From contig JANXNI010000043.1 in NCBI GenBank assembly GCA_025354165.1, forward strand, positions 1-51,813: a DNA stretch of 51,813 nt, written 5' to 3'. The stretch is from Burkholderiales bacterium. GTDB lineage: Bacteria > Pseudomonadota > Gammaproteobacteria > Burkholderiales > Casimicrobiaceae. This document shows positions 43,362 to 50,459 of the stretch, in pieces (the stretch's first letter is position 1; every line of letters starts with the position of its first letter). Below the pieces are notes generated by a model. That model saw only the letters and a list, made by a program, of their open reading frames with translations, ran no database searches and had not been told where the DNA came from. Both the position numbers and the translations under genes were made by a program.

Positions 43362-43757
43362 CTACGATGCGAACAGCCATGTGTGAAGCATCCTGCCCGG
43401 TGCCAGAGCGAAGCTGCCTGCGACCAGAATACCGCCGATATACACCCCAATCATCGACCGCGCATGCGCGCCAACGTTATGACTTTTGGCGGCGAAATAC
43501 GCGTGAGGAACCAACGTAAGTACGACAACGCTAAAAATATGAATGAAGCCAAAGTGACCCAGAATCGAGGGCCCGAGTTTGGCGGGCAGAAACAGCGTGA
43601 TGATCGCGGTGGCAAACATCAGCACCATATAGATTTTGCCGAGCGTCCGATGCAGCGGGCTGCCCTTGCGCGAGACCATCATGTAGGTGCCGATCACGAA
43701 CGACGGCAACACGGTGGCCAGATGAGCGTAGACGAGGGGCAGTTCGGAGGTGCGCAT
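43362..43757 (-). CDS. DUF2306-type four-helix membrane protein
   Basis: 131 residues from the ATG at 43757. An in-frame start further upstream would add a non-hydrophobic stretch. Four membrane helices carry His residues near their ends (LVYAHLATVLPSF, SPLHRTLGKIYMV, LGHFGFIHIFSV, GAHARSMIGVYIG). The family has no firm function, and the His pattern could bind a cofactor. It lies between msrP and the polyene cluster on the msr strand. Confidence 0.75.
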   Translation of the reverse strand: MRTSELPLVYAHLATVLPSFVIGTYMMVSRKGSPLHRTLGKIYMVLMFATAIITLFLPAKLGPSILGHFGFIHIFSVVVLTLVPHAYFAAKSHNVGAHARSMIGVYIGGILVAGSFALAPGRMLHTWLFAS

Positions 43758-43929
43758 GGTGCGGGGTTTTCGGGCGGTGGGCGATGACGGATTTAAGCCG
43801 CCCTCCTCCGCCCGCAAAAGCTCCCTGCGACCAACTGACCGTTGGGTGCGCCAACGGCTTCCTGCCTTCGCCAATTTCAAACACGAGCCGAATCATGCGT
43901 GGCCCGTTCGCTGCCGCTTTCGTTTTTAG

Positions 43930-44886
43930 CTAGAAAAACTTGGCCAAATCCATCCCGGCGTACATCGACGCGACCTGATCGCCGTAGCCGTTGTACATCA
44001 GCGTTTTGCGCTTGCTGAATTCGCCTAAGCGACGCTCGCTGGCCTGACTCCACCGTGCATGATCCACCGTTGGATTCACGTTGGAATAAAAGCCGTATTC
44101 GCCTGGCCCCGCCTTGACCCACGCGGTGCGCGGCTCTTTCTCGACGAAGCGGATTTTGACAATCGATTTACCGCCCTTAAAGCCGTATTTCCACGGCACG
44201 ATCATGCGCACCGGCGCGCCGTTCTGGTTCGGCAACATCTCGCCGAACGCGCCCAGCGTTAACAGCGTCAATGGATGCATCGCCTCATCCATGCGCAGGC
44301 CTTCGGTGTACGGCCAGTCGAGCACGCCTGAGCGCAGGCCCGGCATCTGTGCCTTGTCCGCCAGCGTGACAAATTCGACGTATTTCGCGTTGCCTTTCGG
44401 TTGCACCTGCTTGATCAGTTCCGACAGCGGAAAACCTACCCACGGAATCACCATCGACCACGCCTCAACACAGCGAAAACGATAAATGCGTTCTTCCAGC
44501 GGGGCGAGCTTGTACAGCGCATCAATGTCAAACACCTGCGGCTTCAGCACTTCGCCTTCGACCGAGATGGTCCACGGACGCGTCTTCAGCGATTTCGCCA
44601 TCACCGGCGGGTCGGTCTTGTCGGTGCCGAATTCGTAGTAATTGCAATAGCCCTTGAGCTCATCAAATTTGTTGAGCTTTTCACCCGCTGGCATGGCGTA
44701 GCTGGCGTTTGGCTTCACCCCCATGAGCTTCGCGCCCTGCGCTTGTGCGTCACACGCCGCCAGCGCGGGCAAGCCCGCAATCAGCCCGAGACCCGCAGCC
44801 TGCTTCAGCCAGTCGCGGCGCGCATTGAACTCGGACTCCGAATTGATCTCGGAGGGCAAAATGTCGGAGGGACGGCGAATCAACAT
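43930..44886 (-). CDS. msrP: Periplasmic molybdopterin methionine-sulfoxide reductase catalytic subunit
   Basis: 318 residues. The twin-arginine signal [17 protein letters not shown] sends it folded to the periplasm. The sulfite-oxidase-fold core has the Mo-ligand Cys in [11 protein letters not shown] and the conserved [11 protein letters not shown] region. It reduces methionine sulfoxide in envelope proteins with electrons from MsrQ. The msrQ gene is 12.4 kb away on the same strand, not adjacent as is usual. Confidence 0.94.
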   Translation of the reverse strand: MLIRRPSDILPSEINSESEFNARRDWLKQAAGLGLIAGLPALAACDAQAQGAKLMGVKPNASYAMPAGEKLNKFDELKGYCNYYEFGTDKTDPPVMAKSLKTRPWTISVEGEVLKPQVFDIDALYKLAPLEERIYRFRCVEAWSMVIPWVGFPLSELIKQVQPKGNAKYVEFVTLADKAQMPGLRSGVLDWPYTEGLRMDEAMHPLTLLTLGAFGEMLPNQNGAPVRMIVPWKYGFKGGKSIVKIRFVEKEPRTAWVKAGPGEYGFYSNVNPTVDHARWSQASERRLGEFSKRKTLMYNGYGDQVASMYAGMDLAKFF

Positions 44887-44940
44887 AAAGAATTCCTGAC
44901 AGTGTTGCAGATGTGTCGTTCAATCAAGGAGAAACCTTTC

Positions 44941-45879
44941 ATGCGTCGACTCTGGTTTAGCGCTCTCAAAGTATTAGCGCCCAGTTTAGTTTTTATTGCC
45001 CTCGCCAATGGCGCTTATGCTCAAAAAGCACCACCAGAGCAGGCGATGCGGTTTGACTACGTCAAAGCCACCGACGTTCCCGCGATGGCGGGCGGTGTGT
45101 TCCGCAAGGCGAAATGCTGCGACATTACCGAATGGAAGCTGCCGCGCCCGACTGACGCAGGCGGCGGCGACGTCGAGCTGACGGTCGTCGCGCCGATCAG
45201 CAAGGGCAAGCATCCGGTCGTGCTCTGGCTGCATCGTGAAGGCCAGGAGGTCAAGCGCGCCATGTTTGTGCAGGAGGCCGAGGCGTTGGCCGCCAGCGGC
45301 ACCGCATCATTGCTGGTGGAATTGCCGTTCAAGCAGCCCTACGTGCTGCGCGCGGATAACAATGCGGGCGATGCCGAAACGATCACAATGGCCGTGATCG
45401 ACACGCGGCGCGCTTTGGACTGGGCCGCAACTCGCCCCGAGTTCAATATCGACAAAGTCGCGGTGGTGGGCCATCGCTTTGGCGCATGGGCGGCGACGCT
45501 GCTAGCGGCCGTGGACGCGCGCATTGACGCCCTCGTGCTGATGAGCCCGCCGGGCAAACCAAGCGGCTGGTTGCAGGTGACCGAGCAGCCTAAAGCCAAG
45601 AAATTCCGGGAGTCGTTCGACAAGGACGCGTGGATCAGCTATCTCGCCGCCATCGAGCCGCTTGACCCGGAAAAGTGGATCCAGTATGCGGCACCGGCCA
45701 AAGTCCATTTTCAGTTCGCCAGCGGCGACGAATGGGTGCAAACGCTGGAGCAGGTAGATTTGTACCGCGCCGCAGTGCAACCCAAAACACGGCAAATGTT
45801 TGATTCGAACGAACTCTTAAACGAAGAGGCTCGCAAAGAACGCCAGATTTGGTTGAAAAAGGCTTTGTTGGGCAAATAA
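44941..45879 (+). CDS. Secreted alpha/beta-hydrolase-fold protein lacking the nucleophile
   Basis: 312 residues from the ATG at 44941, not the longer frame that opens inside msrP on the opposite strand. The signal peptide ends AYA (residue 27). The fold is alpha/beta hydrolase (VVLWLHREGQE near residue 92), but the nucleophile elbow reads GHRFG (residues 177-181). Arg179 sits where Ser belongs, so classical catalysis is not possible. A late His is not obvious. It may be a binding protein or use another residue. Divergent from msrP; repeat copy 4 follows directly. Confidence 0.8.
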   Translation: MRRLWFSALKVLAPSLVFIALANGAYAQKAPPEQAMRFDYVKATDVPAMAGGVFRKAKCCDITEWKLPRPTDAGGGDVELTVVAPISKGKHPVVLWLHREGQEVKRAMFVQEAEALAASGTASLLVELPFKQPYVLRADNNAGDAETITMAVIDTRRALDWAATRPEFNIDKVAVVGHRFGAWAATLLAAVDARIDALVLMSPPGKPSGWLQVTEQPKAKKFRESFDKDAWISYLAAIEPLDPEKWIQYAAPAKVHFQFASGDEWVQTLEQVDLYRAAVQPKTRQMFDSNELLNEEARKERQIWLKKALLGK

Positions 45880-45884
45880 ATGGC

Positions 45885-46004
45885 ATCAGCTTTTGGCTGA
45901 ATCGACCATTTCGCCGGGGCTAGTGCGCCAAATCGTCATTTATCAACAAATGGTCAATCCGAGGTTTAGCCCCTATGCAGCGGCGCTTTCAGCAAAATGC
46001 TGAT
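45885..46004. repeat. 120-bp inverted-end intergenic element, copy 4
   Basis: The left end ATCAGCTTTTGGCTGAA (45885-45901) and right end TTCAGCAAAATGCTGAT (45988-46004) are inverted repeats of each other. Each end is itself a small hairpin (TCAGC/GCTGA). The internal CATTTATCAACAAATG is palindromic. It starts 5 bp after the hydrolase stop codon and fills the convergent gap before the DUF5648-like gene. Confidence 0.85.
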
Positions 46005-46028
46005 AGCGCGGCAATGTGCGTCACCGCA

Positions 46029-47270
46029 TCACAACGGCACGCACATTACCTGCCCCTCATCCCCCCAGCCAAGCGCTACCGCAGCTGCGACATCCGTGCG
46101 CTCGGTGACGTAGCGGTGATTGGACACATAGTCTTTGCCCGGTGCGGAGGCGTTGTTGTAGAGCCGGTAGAGCGGTTTGCTGTCAATCGGGCAGGGCTTG
46201 GTGCCATCGGTATTACTGCCCGGCAGTGGCATGTTCACGGCAAAGGTTTGGCCTTCGTACGAGAGCGCGGGAACGGCTTTGAGTGCGGCGCATTCTTTGT
46301 CATCGGCGCTGTAGAAATGCGTGTTTGGCCCACCGTTCTTGCCCCCATAAAAGCGGCACACGCTCACATAACCGCCGCTCTTGAACGCCTTGCCCGTGCG
46401 CTGCCAGTTGGGCACTGAATCGAGCAGCGCTTTGTCCTCAGTGCGTACCGCATAGAAGAACTGCCCACCCGGTTGTTTCGGGAAGTCGTTACGGTTGACG
46501 TATTCGACTACGTCGTCTTCGATGCGGGGAGGTGGCAACGTCGCCAACTCGAAGTTATTCAGAGATGACGGCACGGTAAAGTTATCGCGTAACTTAGCGG
46601 CCCCAGGCGCGCTTGAATCGACCCAATTGCTTTCACTCGCGACCATGCCCATCTGATACCCCCAAAAGTACGTTTCCCACGGTAAACCATCGCGTTGCAG
46701 TACCATAGGACTCGCATCGTATTGACCGCCGTCGATCGTGCGACGACGAACCGGTACGCCAAAGGTTACGAGATCATTCGTAGCGAAGATGATCGGGCGC
46801 GGCAGCGAAATGCTGCAATCGTTGTATCCGGATGGATGGGATTGGTATGAAGGTTGCGCATACCCTCGCAAGAAAGTCGCAGTAGCTCCAATCAACGGCG
46901 CACGTGGAATCGCAATGGGTGATCCCCCTTCCATACACGTACCGTCTCGATACGTTTGCAGGATGTAGCCTTTGCTAACGTCGCTGTAACTCACGTAGGA
47001 AAAGTTAACCAGACGTCCCATGACCGGATAAAGACCAATGGCAGTCGGTCCGGGTTCATACCCGCCACCGACTACACGCGAATTGGGCTGTTGCGCAAAG
47101 GGGGCCAAATTCGGTCGTTCTGAACCATAGCGCGCGATCTCCTCGGCAGACCCGAACTGCAGCTGTAAATAATACGCAGCGAGATTGGGCGTTGGGAAAT
47201 TGCTTGCCGCGCTCGCTTCATTGAAACAAGCGGCGGAAAAGAGTAACCCCGAAACAATGTACAGCTTCAT
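46029..47270 (-). CDS. Secreted protein with DUF5648-like C-terminal domain, copy A
   Basis: 413 residues. The signal peptide ends ASA (about residue 22). The N-terminal 230 residues are Tyr/Pro-rich and unrecognised. The C-terminal 150 residues contain two DUF5648-like lectin-type repeats (VCRFYGGKNGGPNTHFYSADDKEC and LYRLYNNASAPGKDYVSNHRYVTE). It overlaps the stop of the upstream S8 protease gene by 4 bp (ATGA), so the two are translationally coupled. Its C-terminal 165 residues are nearly identical to copy B at 49208, while the N-terminal halves differ. Probably exported; function unknown. Confidence 0.85.
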   Translation of the reverse strand: MKLYIVSGLLFSAACFNEASAASNFPTPNLAAYYLQLQFGSAEEIARYGSERPNLAPFAQQPNSRVVGGGYEPGPTAIGLYPVMGRLVNFSYVSYSDVSKGYILQTYRDGTCMEGGSPIAIPRAPLIGATATFLRGYAQPSYQSHPSGYNDCSISLPRPIIFATNDLVTFGVPVRRRTIDGGQYDASPMVLQRDGLPWETYFWGYQMGMVASESNWVDSSAPGAAKLRDNFTVPSSLNNFELATLPPPRIEDDVVEYVNRNDFPKQPGGQFFYAVRTEDKALLDSVPNWQRTGKAFKSGGYVSVCRFYGGKNGGPNTHFYSADDKECAALKAVPALSYEGQTFAVNMPLPGSNTDGTKPCPIDSKPLYRLYNNASAPGKDYVSNHRYVTERTDVAAAVALGWGDEGQVMCVPL

Positions 47271-48865
47271 GGCAGCCTTGGAATTTTGACCGGGAAACCT
47301 GCGGCGTCTACGGCACCGAAATGCTGACTCGAAGAATTTCTCACCAGAGTCTCAAGCGCGCCAGAAGTGGTCGGATTATTCATATCTGCCAGCCAAGCAG
47401 CTACCGCAGCAACATGCGGCGCCGCCATAGACGTACCAGACAAAAAGCCCCAACCTCCAGTCGTTCCTGCCCCGTATACGTTCCCGGTGTACTGTTGGGT
47501 GCTGAGGGTAGGCCCGGTGTGGGCACCCCAAGTCGAAACGATGGCATCGCCCGGCGCCCATAGATCGACGCACTTCCCATAGGCAGAATAACCGGCTGAT
47601 CCACTAAGATTAGCTGGGATCGAGGCCGAGAATGCTTCTGCTTGCGAAACGGCTCGACCATGTTCGTTAACCGCGCCAACGACAATAATGCCGTCGCTTG
47701 GCAAGGCTGGCTGCTGTGGCGAAACGGGCCCGACGCTATACGACAGCAAACACGCGTCCGTGAAGTTACTAGGGCTCGTATTGCCTGCGGATTGAATAAA
47801 GAGCGCGCCAGCCACGAACTGGATGCCGCCCACCCAAACGCCGTTCGAAATCGTTCGCACTTTTGTCCAGTTTGCGCCGGGCGCACCTTGGTTGAGGAGT
47901 TGCACACCGCCAACATTGATCGACATATTCACAACATGAATAATTTTGTTCGGATTGTTGTTGGTGTTGTCCCATGAGATGTAGTCAAGCGCATGGCCGA
48001 TATAAGAAGTAAGAGTTACAGGATCTCGGGTCGAACAATCGTCACCGGTTAGCCGTTCGGTGACATTTAGCGAGACCATGTTCGGAAATCCTGCGTAGAC
48101 GCCGCGAGTTGTCTTTCCATTGCTGGCGGAAGCAGTTGCGCCGATGATCCCTGCGACGTGCGTCGCATGTGCGTAACAACCGACTAGAGGGTAGTTGTAA
48201 GGATCCGTAGCGTTGCAATTGCCGTTGCCGCACGCGACATTCTTTCGATTCGTGGGCAGCAAAGGCAGATCGTCGTGATATGCAACGCCCGAATCGATAA
48301 TGTAAATCTTACGGCCTGTATTGCCTGTCGACACTTTGGCATTTACGGCATCACCTCCCCATGACATCCACTCGGGGTAAAAGTTGTAGTTGTACCAAGG
48401 GGGCGCGAATGCGCTAAACCGATGTTCTTCGTCATCGGACACCTGCTTGACCAAGGGTTCTGCAAGAATTTTGTCAAGCTGCTCCGACGCTATCAGTGCC
48501 GTCATACTGTTGCCGATCCAGCTCGTTATCCCGAGGCGCTTGACGCCGTAGCGCCGCTCAAAATCCGCAACTAGCGCAAGCGTCTTTTCCTTATGAACAA
48601 AGTTCTCACCGCTAATAACGACACCGTTTCGCTGTGGGTCTTGATTCTGTCCGGGATATTCCAAGTGCGCATCATCGGTGAAATCAATGATGACCTGCAC
48701 GCGGCCCTGTTCATCGGTGATCGGCTTTTCAGCCTTGACGTAAGGCGCTCTCGCCAGCGTGGTCGTGCTGGCGGCTGCCATTGAGATCAACGCCACGGCG
48801 GCGACGGCGCTAGCCGCAAAGCGCTTGAGTCTGGTTACAGGGCGTTGGGGGGGGTGAAGATACAT
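47267..48865 (-). CDS. Secreted subtilisin-like serine protease (S8), copy A
   Basis: 532 residues. The signal peptide ends near ARA (residue 39). An I9-like propeptide follows (VQVIIDFTDD through VSDDEE). The catalytic Asp is in IYIIDSGVAYHDD, His in CYAHATHVAGI and Ser in LSGTSMAAPHVAA: the full S8 triad. It is an extracellular protease of unknown target. The DUF5648-like gene starts within its stop codon. The protein is 40-50% like copy B by eye. Confidence 0.93.
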   Translation of the reverse strand: MYLHPPQRPVTRLKRFAASAVAAVALISMAAASTTTLARAPYVKAEKPITDEQGRVQVIIDFTDDAHLEYPGQNQDPQRNGVVISGENFVHKEKTLALVADFERRYGVKRLGITSWIGNSMTALIASEQLDKILAEPLVKQVSDDEEHRFSAFAPPWYNYNFYPEWMSWGGDAVNAKVSTGNTGRKIYIIDSGVAYHDDLPLLPTNRKNVACGNGNCNATDPYNYPLVGCYAHATHVAGIIGATASASNGKTTRGVYAGFPNMVSLNVTERLTGDDCSTRDPVTLTSYIGHALDYISWDNTNNNPNKIIHVVNMSINVGGVQLLNQGAPGANWTKVRTISNGVWVGGIQFVAGALFIQSAGNTSPSNFTDACLLSYSVGPVSPQQPALPSDGIIVVGAVNEHGRAVSQAEAFSASIPANLSGSAGYSAYGKCVDLWAPGDAIVSTWGAHTGPTLSTQQYTGNVYGAGTTGGWGFLSGTSMAAPHVAAVAAWLADMNNPTTSGALETLVRNSSSQHFGAVDAAGFPVKIPRLP

Positions 48866-49207
48866 AGCACTTTCGCTTTACAAAAAAATACGAGGCGAGG
48901 CGGTGTGTGAACATTGCACTAGGGGCATGTCACTCACCAAAACAAGCTATGACATTATCATGAAACATGAAAACTCCGGGTCGATTACTGACTTCCACCT
49001 GACTACTGACAATTGAACATCAGTGAGGTTCGGTCAACGCGTTGAATTGACGGATAACCGATCAGCGGCTTTCAGCGGAATCGTCGGCTTTGTGGGGGCT
49101 AGCACGCCAAATCGCCATTTATCAACAAATGGTCAATCCAGCCCTTATCCCCTATGTAGCGGCACTTTCAGCCAAAAGCTGATAGCGCGGCAATGTGCGT
49201 CACCACC
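48866..49207. other. 342-bp gap between the two protease units
   Basis: No gene is evident. The left part (48866-49060) should hold the promoter for copy A of the protease, which is transcribed leftward. The right part is repeat copy 5 (49061-49183), just after the copy B DUF5648-like gene. Confidence 0.65.
49061..49183. repeat. 123-bp inverted-end intergenic element, copy 5
   Basis: The right end TTCAGCCAAAAGCTGAT (49167-49183) is the exact reverse complement of the left end of copy 4. The left end (49061-49080) is longer and more decayed. The middle shares a run of over 30 bp with copy 4, including CATTTATCAACAAATGGTC. It lies immediately downstream of the copy B DUF5648-like gene. Confidence 0.85.
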
Positions 49208-50446
49208 TCACAACGGCACACACATCACCTGCCCTTCATCCACCCAGCCAATCGCTACCGCTGCTGCGACATCCGTTCGCTCGGTGACGTAGCGGTGATT
49301 GGACACATAGTCCTTGCCCGGTGCGGAGGCGTTGTTGTAGAGCCGGTAGAGCGGTTTGCTGTCAATCGGGCACGGTTTGGTGCCGTCGGTATTACTGCCT
49401 GGCATCGGCATGTTCACGGCGAAGGTCTGGCCTTCGTATGACAGTGCGGCAACGGATTTAAGCGCGGCGCACTCTTTGTCATCCGCGCTGTAGAAATGGG
49501 TGTTCGGCCCGCCGTTCTTGCCGCCGTAAAAGCGGCACACGCTCACATAGCCACCGCTCTTGAACGCCTTGCCCGTGCGCTGCCAGTTCGGCACCGAATC
49601 GAGCAGGGTTTTGTCGGAGGCGAGCACGGCGTAGAAGAACTGTCCACCCGGTTGTTTCGGGAAATCGTTCTTGTTGACGTATTCGACGACGTCGTCTTCG
49701 ACCCACGGGGGCGGAAGGTAGGCGAGGTTGAAGTTGTTCACGGCTGAAGGAAACCGAAAAAAGCCGACCATGTCACCCGCTTTCGACAGATTGGCCTCGT
49801 CCCAATTACTTTCGTTCGCTACGGGACCGAGCTTATAGGCCATGTAGTAGGTGTACCACGGCAAGCCGTTACGCGTAATCTTGAGCGGAGAAGCATCGTA
49901 CTGGCTGCCATCAATTGCAGTGCGGCGCACCGGCGCGCCTATGTAGAGTCGATCGTCGGTGAAACGATGCGGCACCATACTCAAAGGCGGGCTCGAGAAA
50001 TCGTCACAACTGCCTTCCGAAATCCCGTACTTTGTGCCGTCCGAGTAGTCGGTGCGCCAAACGTTGGCCGACAACGTGTAGACGTTACCCGATGATGGGT
50101 TGGGCGGTATCGTAAATGAACTATTGCAAACGCCTTCGCGAAAGCCTAACAGGGACGTTGCTCCATTGCTGTAGGCGTTGTAGAAGAAGAGCTCGATCGT
50201 TTCGTAGGGCCCGAGAGCCGTTTTCATTCGGTACGGCACCTGGCTGTAGTCGATATATGTTGGCCGAATTGCATTCCCAAGAAACTGGGCGCGGGGAAAC
50301 CGTGGATCGTTTGCCGTGCGCGGAATAGGAGGTTCGTAAAATTTGGGCAAGTAATATGCACTGAGGTCAACGATTTCTGCCGACACGGACATAGAAAGAA
50401 ATGCACACGATATCGCGCCGCACTGAATAGATTTGCTGAATTTCAT
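49208..50446 (-). CDS. Secreted protein with DUF5648-like C-terminal domain, copy B
   Basis: 412 residues with a signal peptide ending VSA (about residue 23). The plan is as in copy A: an unrecognised N-terminal half, the shared PVRRTAIDGSQYDASP segment, then EDDVVEYVNKNDFPKQPGGQ and the DUF5648-like repeats. The last 165 residues differ from copy A at only about ten positions. It starts 13 bp after the copy B protease gene. A lectin-like role or partnership with the protease is inferred from context only. Confidence 0.85.
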   Translation of the reverse strand: MKFSKSIQCGAISCAFLSMSVSAEIVDLSAYYLPKFYEPPIPRTANDPRFPRAQFLGNAIRPTYIDYSQVPYRMKTALGPYETIELFFYNAYSNGATSLLGFREGVCNSSFTIPPNPSSGNVYTLSANVWRTDYSDGTKYGISEGSCDDFSSPPLSMVPHRFTDDRLYIGAPVRRTAIDGSQYDASPLKITRNGLPWYTYYMAYKLGPVANESNWDEANLSKAGDMVGFFRFPSAVNNFNLAYLPPPWVEDDVVEYVNKNDFPKQPGGQFFYAVLASDKTLLDSVPNWQRTGKAFKSGGYVSVCRFYGGKNGGPNTHFYSADDKECAALKSVAALSYEGQTFAVNMPMPGSNTDGTKPCPIDSKPLYRLYNNASAPGKDYVSNHRYVTERTDVAAAVAIGWVDEGQVMCVPL

Positions 50447-50459
50447 GACGTTGACCTCT

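Noticed and set aside
44401-44940. Longer N-terminus for the alpha/beta hydrolase
   Set aside because: The upstream part is antisense to msrP and the ATG at 44941 starts a good signal peptide.
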